Assembly: GCA_041390625.1 (NCBI GenBank)
Contig: JAWKPM010000006.1
Coordinates: forward strand, 124,001-188,000
Direction of reading: 5' to 3'
Source of the DNA: RBC038 sp041390625
Lineage (GTDB): Bacteria; Chloroflexota; Dehalococcoidia; UBA2979
DNA length: 64,000 bases
Shown: positions 43,473-52,186 of the stretch, piece after piece
Layout of the letters: each line of letters opens with the position of its first letter
Numbering within the stretch: position 1 is the first letter of the stretch
Notes under the pieces: model-generated
The model's input: only the letters and a program-made list of their open reading frames with translations
The model's database searches: none
What the model was told of the DNA's origin: nothing
Translations under genes and position numbers: made by a program

Positions 43473-44237
43473 CTATGAGCCGCCGCGGCCGGTGATGCGG
43501 TTGGTGGCGGTGGTGAAGCGGGCGACGTGGTCGGAGCCGCCGCGCAGCACGAGGTCGGAGTTGTGCTCGAGCTTCGGGCCGTCGCCCGAGGGCGTCGCCG
43601 CGTCGACGACGCGCTTGATCCACGTCAGCGCGAGCGGCGACGCCTTCGCGACCTGCTCGGCGAGCTCGGCGGTCGCGGCCTCGAGGCCGTCGTCGGGCAC
43701 GACGCGGTTCGCGAGGCCGATCCGCACCGCCTCCTCGGCGTCGACGACGCGCGAGGTGAAGAGCAGCTCCTTCGCGAGGGCGTTGCCGACAAGCCTCGGC
43801 AGCCCGACCGCGCCAACGACCAGGCCGTACTCGGCGCCGGGGAAGCGGAAGCGCGTGCGCTCGGTGACGACGCGCAGGTCGCAGGAGCACGCCAGCAGCG
43901 CACCGGCGCCGTAGGCGGGTCCGTCGATCGCGGCGATCGTCGGCTTCGGCGAGGCGGCGACGCGCGCTGCAGCCTCGGCGGAGGGGTTGAAGCGGCGGTC
44001 ACCGCGTTCGTAGGCGGCCAGCGACTCGTTCATGTCGGCGCCGGCCGAGAACGAGCCGTCCGAGCCGGTGATGACGACTACGACCACCGAAGGATCGGCG
44101 TCGAGCGCCTCGATGCCCTCGTGTAGCTCGTGCGCGAGGTCGGCGCTCATCGCGTTGCGCTTGTCGCCCCGGTTGAGGCGGAGCGTGCCGACGGCGCCCT
44201 CGACGCTGCGCAGGACCAGGGGCTCGCCGTCAGGCAT
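43473..44237 (-). CDS. Enoyl-CoA hydratase/isomerase
   Basis: 254-residue crotonase-fold protein: LRLNRGDKRNAMSADLAHEL, the oxyanion-hole region GSDGSFSAGADMNE, and IDGPAYGAGALLACSCDLRV with FRFPGAEYGLVVGAVG. Of the two catalytic Glu of classical hydratases, one is replaced in the GAEYGLV loop's neighbourhood, so isomerase or other chemistry is possible. GAAGGAG precedes the ATG. It closes a three-gene CoA cluster with two CoA-transferases. Confidence 0.9.
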   Translation of the reverse strand: MPDGEPLVLRSVEGAVGTLRLNRGDKRNAMSADLAHELHEGIEALDADPSVVVVVITGSDGSFSAGADMNESLAAYERGDRRFNPSAEAAARVAASPKPTIAAIDGPAYGAGALLACSCDLRVVTERTRFRFPGAEYGLVVGAVGLPRLVGNALAKELLFTSRVVDAEEAVRIGLANRVVPDDGLEAATAELAEQVAKASPLALTWIKRVVDAATPSGDGPKLEHNSDLVLRGGSDHVARFTTATNRITGRGGS

Positions 44238-44252
44238 CGTGATCTCCTTCAG

Positions 44253-45536
44253 CTAGAGGACGACTCCGGCGGAGCGCAGGCCCTCGATGTCCTCGGCGCT
44301 GTAGCCGGCCGAGGTCAGGATCGCCTCGTTGTCGCGCCCGAGCGGGGGCGAGGCGCCCTGCGGCTTCGGCGGGCTCGCGCTCATCTTGTGTGGCGGCGCC
44401 ACCATCACCTGGGGGCCGGTGAGCTCGTGGTCGAGCTCGACGATGTACTCGTTCTCGATGACCTGCTGCTGCCGGTCCATCTCCTCGGGGAAGAGGATCT
44501 CGGCGACGGGGACGCCGTGCGCCTCGAGCAGATCGACCCAGTGCGCGGTCGTCTCCGCGCGGATCTGGGCCTCGGTCTTCGCGATCAGCTCGTCGCCGAA
44601 CTCCTTCGCCTCGGGCGAGCGAGGGTCGTAGTTCGGGTCGTGGTCGCGCGGGTCGTACTCGATGCCGAGGGCGTCGCGCATCTTCTGGCGGAGCGAGGCG
44701 CTGAGGTTGCCGATGGCGATGGCGCCGTCCGAGGTGAGGTAGTTGCGGTAGTAAATGTTGCCCTGCTGGCGCCCGCGCATGATCGCGGTGCGCGCCTCGA
44801 CCATCTCGGTGTACGACGCGCCTCGGGCGTGCGCCTCGTCGAGCATCTCGACGATCGCCTGGCGGCCGAAGGTGTCGGCCGGGGGCAGCGACATCACCGA
44901 GCCGCCCTGGAACATCAGCGCGTTCGCGAGGAGCGAGGTCTCGACGAGCTGGCCCTCGCCGGTCTGTGAGCGGTGAAAGAGCGCGGCGCAGACACCCATC
45001 GCGACCGAGTAGCCGGTGGCGAAGTCGGCAACGGCGCCGGCGCCCGCGAGCACCGGGTTGCCGTCCTCGTCGAAGCGGCCGCCGCTGGCGGTGAATCCCG
45101 AGGCGCCCTGGACCACGATGTCGTAGCCGCCCTTGTTGGCCCACGGACCTCGACGGCCGAAGGCCGTGCTGTCGAGGTAGATGAGGTCGGGCTTGATCTG
45201 GCGCAGCGTCTCGTAGTCGATGCCAAGGCGGGCTGGGACGTCGGGGCGGTAGTTGCTCACCACCACATCGATGTCTTTCACGATGCGATGCACGATCTCG
45301 CGCGCCTCCGGACGCTGGAGGTCCATCGCGAGCGACTTCTTGCCTCGGTTGAGCGACTGGTACGTCTTCGACTCGAGCGGGATGAACTGGGCGTTGAGAC
45401 GCCAGGGCTCACCGATCAGCGGCTCGACCTTGATGATGTCGGCCCCCATGTCGGCCAGCAGCATGCAGCCGAGGGGTCCGGCGATGATCTGCGTGAACTC
45501 GAGGATGCGAACACCGTTCAGCGGGCCGGAAGCCAT
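44253..45536 (-). CDS. CaiB/BaiF (class III) CoA-transferase
   Basis: 427 residues: GVRILEFTQIIAGPLGCMLL then ADMGADIIKVEPL, NRGKKSLAMDLQRPE, VVVSNYRPDVPARLGIDYET and FGRRGPWANKGGYDIVVQG. The catalytic Asp site corresponds to GQLVETSLLANALMFQ, where Glu replaces Asp, as in its neighbour. I start at ATG 45536 (GGGG just upstream); a GTG six bases earlier is possible. About half of its residues appear to match the next gene, so they are tandem paralogues. Confidence 0.9.
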   Translation of the reverse strand: MASGPLNGVRILEFTQIIAGPLGCMLLADMGADIIKVEPLIGEPWRLNAQFIPLESKTYQSLNRGKKSLAMDLQRPEAREIVHRIVKDIDVVVSNYRPDVPARLGIDYETLRQIKPDLIYLDSTAFGRRGPWANKGGYDIVVQGASGFTASGGRFDEDGNPVLAGAGAVADFATGYSVAMGVCAALFHRSQTGEGQLVETSLLANALMFQGGSVMSLPPADTFGRQAIVEMLDEAHARGASYTEMVEARTAIMRGRQQGNIYYRNYLTSDGAIAIGNLSASLRQKMRDALGIEYDPRDHDPNYDPRSPEAKEFGDELIAKTEAQIRAETTAHWVDLLEAHGVPVAEILFPEEMDRQQQVIENEYIVELDHELTGPQVMVAPPHKMSASPPKPQGASPPLGRDNEAILTSAGYSAEDIEGLRSAGVVL

Positions 45537-45712
45537 GGTCACCCCACATTCAAGTCACGAGCGGCGCGAGTCACGCGAGCGCAGTTCGGGATCATCGAGC
45601 GCCCGGGGTCACGCTACGGAGCCGCGCCGCAGCGCCCGAGATGGGCGCGAACGGCGCGATACTAGCGGACGCCGATGCAGAGCGGCCAGCGCGGGGCTCG
45701 CCCGGCCTTGAG

Positions 45713-46987
45713 CTACTCGATCACGCCGTCCGAGCGCAGCGCCTCGATGGCGCTCGCATCGAGACCGGCCTCGGCGAGGTAGCGGTCGGTGTCGCGGCCG
45801 AGCCTCGGCGCGGCGCCCTGGGCCTCGAGGGGCGACTTCGAGAACTTGAGGATGGGCGCGACCATCTTCTGCGGGCCCGAGAGCTCGTGCTCGAGCTCGA
45901 CGATCAGCCCGTTCGCGAGCGCCTGTGGGTTCTCCGACATGTCCTCCGGGAACTGCACCGGTCCGGCGGGCACGCCCTCGCGCTCGAAGATCTCGAGCCA
46001 CTCGGCGGTGGTCTTCGTGGCGACGTGGGCCTCGATCTTCGTCAGCTCCTCGGTGGCCATCGCCACCCACGCCTCGTTGTTGGGGTCGCGGTCGGGGTCG
46101 GCGAAGCCGAGGAAGTCGGTGTCGAGAGCTGTGCGCACCTTCGCCCAGAGCGTGGGGGAGAGGGAGCCGATCACGACCGCGCCGTCGCTCGTGCGGAAGG
46201 GGCGGTAGTAGATGTTGCCGTAGTAGGCGCCCATCGGGTTTCGGGCTTCCACCTGCTCGCGGTACGAGGCGCCCTGTGCCGCCAGCTCGCGCCGTCGCTC
46301 GCGGGCGGGGGCACGGAAGGCGACGTCTGCGAGCGGCTGCTCCATGATCGCGCCGCCCTGGAACGCGAGGGCCGTCGCGAAGAGCGAGGTCTCGATCATC
46401 TGACCCTCGCCGGTGCGCTCGCGATGGAAGAGTGCGGCCGACGTCGCCCACGCCACCGCGAGTCCGGTGCCGTAGTCGGCGATGGCCGTCGAAGAGATCG
46501 CCTTCGGCGAGCCGTCCTCCTCGAACTTCCCTTCGCCCACCATCAGACCGCTGACCGCCTGCACCACGATGTCGTAGCCGGGGCGGTGCGCCATCGGACC
46601 CTGCCGACCGAAGGCGGTGTTATCGACGTAGATGAGGTCGGGCTTGATGGCCGACAGCGTCGGGTAATCGATGCCGAGCTTCGGCGGCACGTCCGGCCGG
46701 TAGTTGATGATCACGACATCGATGGTGGGGATGAGGCGGTGGACGACGTCCTGCGCCCGCGGGTCCTGGAGCTGCAGCACGAGGGACTGCTTGCCTCGAT
46801 TGAGCTCCTGGAACTGCTTCGACTCGCCGGGCATGAACTGGCTGAAGAGGCGCCACGGCTCGCCGCCGGGCGGCTCCACCTTGATCACCTCGGCACCCAT
46901 GTCGGCGAGCATCATCGCGCCGAAGGGCCCCGCGATGATCTGCGTGAACTCAAGGACACGAATCCCAGCGAGCGGTCCTGAAGCCAC
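45713..46987 (-). CDS. CaiB/BaiF (class III) CoA-transferase
   Basis: 424 residues, paralogue of the previous gene: GIRVLEFTQIIAGPFGAMML then ADMGAEVIKVEPP, NRGKQSLVLQLQDP, VVIINYRPDVPPKLGIDYPT, and MIETSLFATALAFQGGAIME at the expected active-site position (Glu where most family members have Asp). GTG start at 46987 with AGGGG upstream. With the hydratase it suggests catabolism of an organic acid through CoA esters; the acid is unknown. Confidence 0.9.
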   Translation of the reverse strand: MASGPLAGIRVLEFTQIIAGPFGAMMLADMGAEVIKVEPPGGEPWRLFSQFMPGESKQFQELNRGKQSLVLQLQDPRAQDVVHRLIPTIDVVIINYRPDVPPKLGIDYPTLSAIKPDLIYVDNTAFGRQGPMAHRPGYDIVVQAVSGLMVGEGKFEEDGSPKAISSTAIADYGTGLAVAWATSAALFHRERTGEGQMIETSLFATALAFQGGAIMEQPLADVAFRAPARERRRELAAQGASYREQVEARNPMGAYYGNIYYRPFRTSDGAVVIGSLSPTLWAKVRTALDTDFLGFADPDRDPNNEAWVAMATEELTKIEAHVATKTTAEWLEIFEREGVPAGPVQFPEDMSENPQALANGLIVELEHELSGPQKMVAPILKFSKSPLEAQGAAPRLGRDTDRYLAEAGLDASAIEALRSDGVIE

Positions 46988-47095
46988 GGGGCACCCCTGT
47001 CGAAGTCGGCGTGGTGCGAGCGGGCGCATGGTAGCGCTGCCACTCCGGCACGCGCTGCTGCGTTCGAGGCGCGCGTGACGTACGCTGCCCGAGCC

Positions 47096-48307
47096 GTGAG
47101 CGACTCCCCGTTCGACCCCACGCTCGACCTCGATCGGCTGCTCTCGCCCGCCGGGCGCGAGCTCGACCCGCCGACCTCGCTCTCACCGCTGCCGTTCGAC
47201 CTCAACGCCGGCGTGCCCGACCGCGCCTCGCTGCCCGCGCGCGAGCTCGCCGAGGCCGCGCGGCGCGCCATCGAGGCGGATCCGGGCGGGGCGCTGACGT
47301 ACGGCGGCGTCGCTGGCTACGAGCCGTTGCGTGCCTGGATCGCGGCGCGGCAGTCGGCCGAGACGGGTCTCGAGGTCACGTCGGCGCACATCGCGCTGGC
47401 CTCGGGCAGTGCGCACGCCATCGACAACATCGCGGCGACCTTCGTCGCGGTTGGCGATGCGGTGATCACCGGTGCACCGACGTATCCCGGCGCGATTCGC
47501 GCGTTCCGGGCTCGCGGGGCGCGCATCGTCGGCGTACCGCAGGACGACGACGGCCTCGAGATGGACGCGCTCGAGGCGGCGCTGGAGCGCGAGCGGGCCT
47601 CGGGTCGCCCGGCGAAGCTGATCTACGTCGTCGCGACGTACGACAACCCGACGGGGGCCACCCTGCCCCTCGCGCGGCGCGAACGGTTGGCGGAGCTGGC
47701 CGAGCGCTTCGGGACGCTGATCGTCGAGGACGACGCCTACGCCGGCATCGACTTCGATGGGCCGCCCCCCACCTCGCTGCTTCAGATCACGCGCGGGCGC
47801 AGCATCCTTCGCGTGGGCACCTTCTCGAAGACCCTCGCGAGCGGGCTGCGCGTGGGCTGGGTCGTGGCGGACCCTCGGGTGATCGAGCGGCTGAACTTCA
47901 TGCGCTTCGACAACGGATCGCCGCCGCTGATTCATCGGATGGTGCTCGAGTACCTTGAGGCCGGCGGCTACGACGAGCACGTCGAACACCTGCGCGAACT
48001 CTATCGAGCGCGCCGCGACGCTTCGGCGGCTGCGCTGCGCGAGCACTGTGAGCCGTACGTGACCTTCCGCCCGCCGGCGGGCGGGTTCTACCACTGGCTG
48101 CGGTTGCGCGAGGGCCTCGATGCGCACGCCGTCTTCGAGGCGGGCAAGCGCCACGGCGTCGCCGTCACGCCGGGGCCGAACTACTACCCGGCCGAGGGCG
48201 GCAAGGATCGAGTGCGCCTCGTCTACTCCGGGCTCACGCCGGATGAGCTGCGCGAGGGCGTCGCGCGCCTCGGGCAGGCGCTCGAGGACGTGGCGAACGG
48301 CCGCTGA
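47096..48307 (+). CDS. PLP-dependent aminotransferase (class I/II)
   Basis: 403 residues of fold-type I. Landmarks: ALTYGGVAGYEPLRAWIAAR, YVVATYDNPTGATLPLARRE, IVEDDAYAGIDF, and the PLP Lys in LRVGTFSKTLASGLRVGWVV. The order matches the MocR/LysN/KatIII branch without a DNA-binding domain, which acts on 2-oxo acids such as 2-oxoadipate. Start may instead be GTG at 47075. It is divergent from the CoA-transferase pair. Confidence 0.9.
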   Translation: MSDSPFDPTLDLDRLLSPAGRELDPPTSLSPLPFDLNAGVPDRASLPARELAEAARRAIEADPGGALTYGGVAGYEPLRAWIAARQSAETGLEVTSAHIALASGSAHAIDNIAATFVAVGDAVITGAPTYPGAIRAFRARGARIVGVPQDDDGLEMDALEAALERERASGRPAKLIYVVATYDNPTGATLPLARRERLAELAERFGTLIVEDDAYAGIDFDGPPPTSLLQITRGRSILRVGTFSKTLASGLRVGWVVADPRVIERLNFMRFDNGSPPLIHRMVLEYLEAGGYDEHVEHLRELYRARRDASAAALREHCEPYVTFRPPAGGFYHWLRLREGLDAHAVFEAGKRHGVAVTPGPNYYPAEGGKDRVRLVYSGLTPDELREGVARLGQALEDVANGR

Positions 48308-48368
48308 GCGCGCTCGCGCCTCGGCGTAGCATGGATGGCATCGAGGTCACGCCAGAAGAGGAGGCCCC

Positions 48369-48656
48369 ATGCCCGAGCGACGAGTCCCGCGCGCCTTCTC
48401 GCTGCCCTGGGGGAACGGTCAGATCCTCGAGGAGGCGGGCATCGAGGGCGGGCTGCACCAGCCGGTGCTGCAGCTGCTTCACTACGAGAAGGGCGAGCGG
48501 AAGGGGCAGTACGCCATCCGCTTCGCGGCCTACAGCGTCGAGGGCGAGATGGAGCGCCGTCCACTGATCGTGAACGAGCGCGAATTCGCGGCGCTCAAGG
48601 CCGAGGTCGATCGCTCGCCTCGGTTGAAAGCGCTGCTCAAGCGCCTCGTGGAGTAG
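48369..48656 (+). CDS. Small hypothetical protein (95 aa)
   Basis: 95 residues with a clear AGAGGAGG-type ribosome site: MPERRVPRAFSLPWGNGQIL then HQPVLQLLHYEKGERKGQYA and a C-terminal basic helix (AEVDRSPRLKALLKRLVE). It is compact and soluble. No family recognised, but its codon pattern and ribosome site support a real gene. TAGCAT at 48326-48331 may be the -10. Confidence 0.68.
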   Translation: MPERRVPRAFSLPWGNGQILEEAGIEGGLHQPVLQLLHYEKGERKGQYAIRFAAYSVEGEMERRPLIVNEREFAALKAEVDRSPRLKALLKRLVE

Positions 48657-48681
48657 CCGTCCGGCCGACGAGGGAGGGGTG

Positions 48682-49167
48682 ATGGGTACGAAGAAGCGTC
48701 CCGAGGGGACCGTGCCGTGGATGCCGGGCTTTCGCTACGGTGCGCTGCTGCCGCCCCTGTCGCTCAACCTCCTCGTGACGGACACCGAGCGCGCTGCGGC
48801 CTTCTACCGCGATGTCTTCGAAGCCGAGGTGCACTACCAGGACATCGACTTTGCGGCGTTGCGCGTCGGCCCCGTCGAAGTCATGCTGCACGCCGACCAC
48901 ACGCACGACGACCACCCGTGGTTCGAGCAGTTGAGCGCCGGCGCGGCGCGCGGGCTCGGTGCGCAGGTGCGACTGCTCGGCCTCGACCCAGACGCCCTCG
49001 AGACGCGAGCCCGCGAGCACGGCGCGACGGTGGTGAAGCCGCCGGAGAACAAGGGCCACGGCTGGCGCGAGGTGCTGATTCGCGACCCGGACGGCTACGA
49101 GTGGGCCGCGGGCGTGCTCATCGACCCGGCTCGAGGCCCGTTCGGTCCGATGCAGCCGGCGGGGTAG
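48682..49167 (+). CDS. VOC-superfamily (glyoxalase/bleomycin-resistance fold) protein
   Basis: 161 residues. LSLNLLVTDTERAAAFYRDV opens the VOC fold, followed by FAALRVGPVEVMLHADHTHD and GATVVKPPENKGHGWREVLI with RDPDGYEWAAGV at the end. His and Glu candidates for a metal site are in MLHADH and GYEW. Members include dioxygenases, isomerases and binding proteins; the reaction is undetermined. The frame also offers a GTG one codon earlier. Confidence 0.85.
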   Translation: MGTKKRPEGTVPWMPGFRYGALLPPLSLNLLVTDTERAAAFYRDVFEAEVHYQDIDFAALRVGPVEVMLHADHTHDDHPWFEQLSAGAARGLGAQVRLLGLDPDALETRAREHGATVVKPPENKGHGWREVLIRDPDGYEWAAGVLIDPARGPFGPMQPAG

Positions 49168-49205
49168 CGCTGGCGTTGCCCCCGGCGCGCCGCCATACTC
49201 GCGCC

Positions 49206-50000
49206 ATGTACCCATCGCTGCACGGAAAGCGCGCGCTGATCCTCGGTGGCTCGCGCGGCATCGGCCGCGCGATCGCGCTACGGCTTGCGGCCGAGGGCTG
49301 CAGCATCGTCGTGAACTACGCGCGATCCGACGAAGCGGCCCAGGCGACCGTCGAGGCGTGTCGGGTCCTCGGCGTGGAGGCCTCGGCCGAGCGTGCTGAC
49401 GTCGGCGACGCCGAGGCGGTGCGCGAGCTCTTCGAGCGGGTGCGTGCGAGTGGTGGCCTCGATGTGCTCGTCAACAACGCGGCGCGCGGCCTCGAGCGGC
49501 CGCGACCGGCGATCGAGCAGCGCCCGCGCCACCTGCACCAGACGATGGACGTGAATCTCTTCGGGCCGTGGGGGGCCAGCCAGCTCGCGGCTCCGCTGAT
49601 GGAGGAGCGCGGGGGCGGCAGCATCGTGAACCTGCTGTCGCCGGGCGCCTTCCACTACATGCCGGACTACTCGGCCGTCGGCGTGAGCAAGGCGGCACTC
49701 GCCAGCCTCACGACTTACCTCGCGGTCGAGCTGGCACCTCGGGGGATCCGCGTGAACGGCGTCTCGGCCGGCTGGGTCGAGGGCTCCGAGGGCGAGCACT
49801 CGTACCGTTCGGATGTCTCCGATCGCGTACGCCCGCACGTGCCGGCCGGGCGCAACGTCCATCCTGACGACGTCGCCGCCGCGGTCGCGTGGGTGGCCTC
49901 AGACGAGGCATCGATGCTCGTCGGGCAGACGGTGCACCTCGACGGTGGGTTCGGGGCAGCGTCGTGGACCGCGATCCTCGACACGCCGCCGGAGCCCTGA
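49206..50000 (+). CDS. fabL: FabL-type enoyl-[acyl-carrier-protein] reductase
   Basis: 264-residue SDR. Cofactor loop GGSRGIGRAIALRLAAEG with NYARSDEAAQATVEACRVLG, typical of NADPH-using FabL. The active site DYSAVGVSKAALASLTTYLA has Tyr-x6-Lys spacing, the mark of enoyl-ACP reductases instead of the YxxxK of ordinary SDRs. VLVNNAARGLERP and HVPAGRNVHPDDVAAAVAWV also fit FabL. It should reduce enoyl-ACP in the last step of fatty acid elongation. CATACT ends 6 bases before the ATG: probably leaderless. Confidence 0.85.
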   Translation: MYPSLHGKRALILGGSRGIGRAIALRLAAEGCSIVVNYARSDEAAQATVEACRVLGVEASAERADVGDAEAVRELFERVRASGGLDVLVNNAARGLERPRPAIEQRPRHLHQTMDVNLFGPWGASQLAAPLMEERGGGSIVNLLSPGAFHYMPDYSAVGVSKAALASLTTYLAVELAPRGIRVNGVSAGWVEGSEGEHSYRSDVSDRVRPHVPAGRNVHPDDVAAAVAWVASDEASMLVGQTVHLDGGFGAASWTAILDTPPEP

Positions 50001-50011
50001 GCCGCCGGCCG

Positions 50012-50263
50012 ATGCGAGACGACCTGCAGGCGTACCTCGACTTCGCCGTCGGCGGCACGCCCTCGCGCTTCATGCGGCACGACGCGGACTGGGAGCGGCT
50101 CTATCGCTTCATCGAGGCCGTGGCGGGCACCGAAGCGTCGGAGCGACCGAGCGACCTCGATGTGCGCACGGCCCTCGAGGCCTCGCTCCACCGCCGTCCC
50201 GAGTGGGTGGACGAGATCATGCTCGTGTACGAGCACGGGCTGGCGCTGCTCGACCGTCGGTGA
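50012..50263 (+). CDS. Small hypothetical protein (83 aa)
   Basis: 83 residues starting MRDDLQAYLDFAVGGTPSRF, 11 bases after the FabL stop and probably co-transcribed. It is acidic, helical and ends HGLALLDRR. No family recognised. The same frame stays open upstream within FabL, so the start is inferred from the position of the ATG. Confidence 0.55.
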   Translation: MRDDLQAYLDFAVGGTPSRFMRHDADWERLYRFIEAVAGTEASERPSDLDVRTALEASLHRRPEWVDEIMLVYEHGLALLDRR

Positions 50264-50299
50264 GGGGCGCGTGATCTCGCCGCGTTCAGGATGGCGTGA

Positions 50300-50695
50300 T
50301 CAACCCTGGTTGAGCCGGATGATGTCCTCGGCGGACTCGATCGCCTCGTCCGGGACGAGGTCGGTCCCGAGGGTGCGGCCGCTCGACTCGCTGGGCTCCG
50401 AGGTGTCGTAGGCCCAGAACCCGCGTTCCTCGTGGCTGCCCTTGCGGACGAGCTGGTTCAGCGAAGAGCGCAGCGCGAGCATGTGGTCGTTCATCGCGAC
50501 CGCGTCGGCGTCCTGCTCGCTGGCCCAGATCGTGACTCGACCGATGAGCTCGGAGTCGTCGCCCGGCTCGAGCCGGTAGCCGCGCACGAAGCCCGGCTGG
50601 CCCTCGCAGAAGCGCGCGACCTGGTCGAGCAGTTGCCCGACCTCGACCGTCCGGCCTCGGCGTGGCTGCAACAGCGAGATGCGGATGTACGGCAT
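50300..50695 (-). CDS. ABM-like (dimeric alpha-beta barrel) protein
   Basis: 131 residues. MPYIRISLLQPRRGRTVEVG, FCEGQPGFVRGYRLEPGD and GRVTIWASEQDADAVAMND follow the antibiotic-biosynthesis-monooxygenase-type dimeric alpha-beta barrel. A polar C-terminal 40 residues follow. GGAGG 5 bases before the ATG. Upstream lie an interrupted palindrome (50791-50808) and a perfect one (50821-50832), so it is likely regulated. Function could be monooxygenase or heme/quinone binding. Confidence 0.72.
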   Translation of the reverse strand: MPYIRISLLQPRRGRTVEVGQLLDQVARFCEGQPGFVRGYRLEPGDDSELIGRVTIWASEQDADAVAMNDHMLALRSSLNQLVRKGSHEERGFWAYDTSEPSESSGRTLGTDLVPDEAIESAEDIIRLNQG

Positions 50696-50790
50696 GTCGC
50701 CTCCGACGGCGATGCGATCCGGTGCGGCCATGCGCGGAGGCTGCGAGTCACCGTGCACGCCGATCATACAGGCCACTGCGAGGGGTGCCT

Positions 50791-50808
50791 GTCAGGGGAA
50801 ACGCTGAC
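50791..50808. promoter_or_regulatory. Interrupted palindrome GTCAG-N8-CTGAC, copy 2
   Basis: GTCAGGGGAAACGCTGAC, 96 bases upstream of the ABM-like start. It differs from copy 1 at 15859-15876 in one spacer base only; the two suggest a shared regulator. Confidence 0.55.
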
Positions 50809-50820
50809 GCCCGCGGATGG

Positions 50821-50832
50821 GTAAACGTTTAC
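50821..50832. promoter_or_regulatory. Perfect 12-bp palindrome GTAAACGTTTAC
   Basis: A fully symmetric, AT-containing site in a GC-rich setting, overlapping the stop codon of the LysM gene and 126 bases upstream of the ABM-like start. The centre AACGTT is typical of LacI/GalR-family operators. Confidence 0.5.
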
Positions 50833-51161
50833 GGACTGGCCGGCGGGATGACGAGGACCTGCCCGATCTGGAGCAGAGTCGGGTCGTCGATGCCGTTCGC
50901 CTCACTCAGCGCCTCGATGGTGACGCCGAAGTTCGCGGCGATGTCGAACAGCGTGTCGCCCTCGACGACGACGTATGTCTCCGGCGTTGCCTCGAGCGTG
51001 GCGGTGGCGATCGGTGGCCCCGCGGCGACCGTCGAGGTGGGCGACGGCGTGGCACTGGGCGTGGGCGTCGAGGTGGCGGACCCGCTGCCGCCGCAGGCGA
51101 CGGCGATCGCCGCGAGCGATGTCGCGAGGCCGAGTCCGAGTGCGCGCGTGGTCCCTCGCAT
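50829..51161 (-). CDS. LysM-domain lipoprotein
   Basis: 110 residues. Signal sequence ends AVAC with Cys23 lipidated, a Thr/Ser/Pro linker, then one LysM domain: YVVVEGDTLFDIAANFGVTI, NGIDDPTLLQIGQVLVIPP. LysM binds peptidoglycan or chitin oligomers, so this is a wall-associated lipoprotein. GGGGGA 5 bases before the ATG chooses this start over an ATG at 51173. Confidence 0.87.
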   Translation of the reverse strand: MRGTTRALGLGLATSLAAIAVACGGSGSATSTPTPSATPSPTSTVAAGPPIATATLEATPETYVVVEGDTLFDIAANFGVTIEALSEANGIDDPTLLQIGQVLVIPPASP

Positions 51162-51259
51162 GGCGTCCCCCATCGCCCGCGCTTCCACAGCGCGGAGCCC
51201 CGCCCTGTTCGAGGTTACCTCATGTGATCAAATGTCTGAGCGTGCGCTCGGTTCGAGCG

Positions 51260-52147
51260 TTATCCACGCTCCATCGAGGCGAGCGCGTTGCGGAAGGGCA
51301 GCGGGCGGTGCGGGAGCGGGAAGCGCCTCGATGGGTCGGTGCAGAGCTGCCGCTCGAAGAGCGTCTCGAGAAGCGCACGCGTGCGGCGTGGTGACGAGCG
51401 TCGAAGCGCCCAGCTCGCCCACGTCGTCGCCTCGACGCCGCGCACCGGCAGGGGCAATGCGACGGTGTGGCGACCGCGGGAGCGCGCCCACGTGCGGACC
51501 ATGTCGCCGGCGGTCATGCGCTCCGCTCCGCAGATGTCGAACGAACGGCCATCGAGGTCGCGGTCGGCGATCGCCATCGATAGCCCCTCGACGACGTCGG
51601 CGAGCGCCACGGGTTCGATCAACGTTCGTCGCCACGTGCCCATTGGGGCGACCGGGAGCCTCGAGGCGGTCCAGCACGCGAGCTCGAACGGCTCGGAGCC
51701 CGCGCCGACGATGACCGGGGCGCGCAGCACGGTGCAGGTGATGCCCGACTGCTCCATCGTGCGCTCCACGGCCCAGCGGGCGACGAGGTAGCGCGAACGA
51801 GCCTCGGGCGACGCGCCGACGTGCCCGAGGAAGACGATGCGCTGCACCCCGGCGGCGCGTGCGGCCAGTGTGGCATTGCGCGCCGCCGCGAGGTCGCTCG
51901 CAACGAGGTCGCCCGCGCCCTCGAGAGCGTGCACGAGGTAGACGAGCGTCTGGACGCCGCGCATCGCCGCATCGAGGCCGCGCCCCGCCACGAGGTCGCC
52001 GACCGCCGCCTCGACGCCGCGATCACGGAGGCGAACGGCGTCGAGCTCGGTGCGGACGAAGGCACGGACAGGCTCGGGCGGCGCCTCGCTCAGCACGGTC
52101 ACGAGCGCGCGCCCGACGAAGCCGGAGGCGCCCGCGACGAGGATCAC
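51260..52147 (-). CDS. NAD(P)-binding atypical SDR (NmrA/epimerase-like)
   Basis: 295 residues. N-terminal Rossmann glycine motif VAGASGFVGRALV, QTLVYLVHALEGAG, IVFLGHVGASPEARSRYLVA and RAPVIVGAGSEPFELACWTA. It lacks a clear YxxxK, in line with atypical SDRs that bind but may not oxidise sugars. GTG start. Related to ubiquinone-complex assembly NDUFA9-like and NmrA regulators. The C-terminal 60 residues are Arg-rich. Function uncertain. Confidence 0.83.
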   Translation of the reverse strand: MILVAGASGFVGRALVTVLSEAPPEPVRAFVRTELDAVRLRDRGVEAAVGDLVAGRGLDAAMRGVQTLVYLVHALEGAGDLVASDLAAARNATLAARAAGVQRIVFLGHVGASPEARSRYLVARWAVERTMEQSGITCTVLRAPVIVGAGSEPFELACWTASRLPVAPMGTWRRTLIEPVALADVVEGLSMAIADRDLDGRSFDICGAERMTAGDMVRTWARSRGRHTVALPLPVRGVEATTWASWALRRSSPRRTRALLETLFERQLCTDPSRRFPLPHRPLPFRNALASMERG

Positions 52148-52186
52148 CGGTGTCGCACCCGTCTCATCGAAGCGCCTTCGCTCCCA

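Noticed and set aside
50821..50832. DnaA box or origin at the AT-rich palindrome
   Set aside because: A single symmetric site without clustered TTATCCACA-like boxes or an AT-rich unwinding region; an operator fits better. One TTATCCAC at 51260 is part of a stop codon region and isolated.
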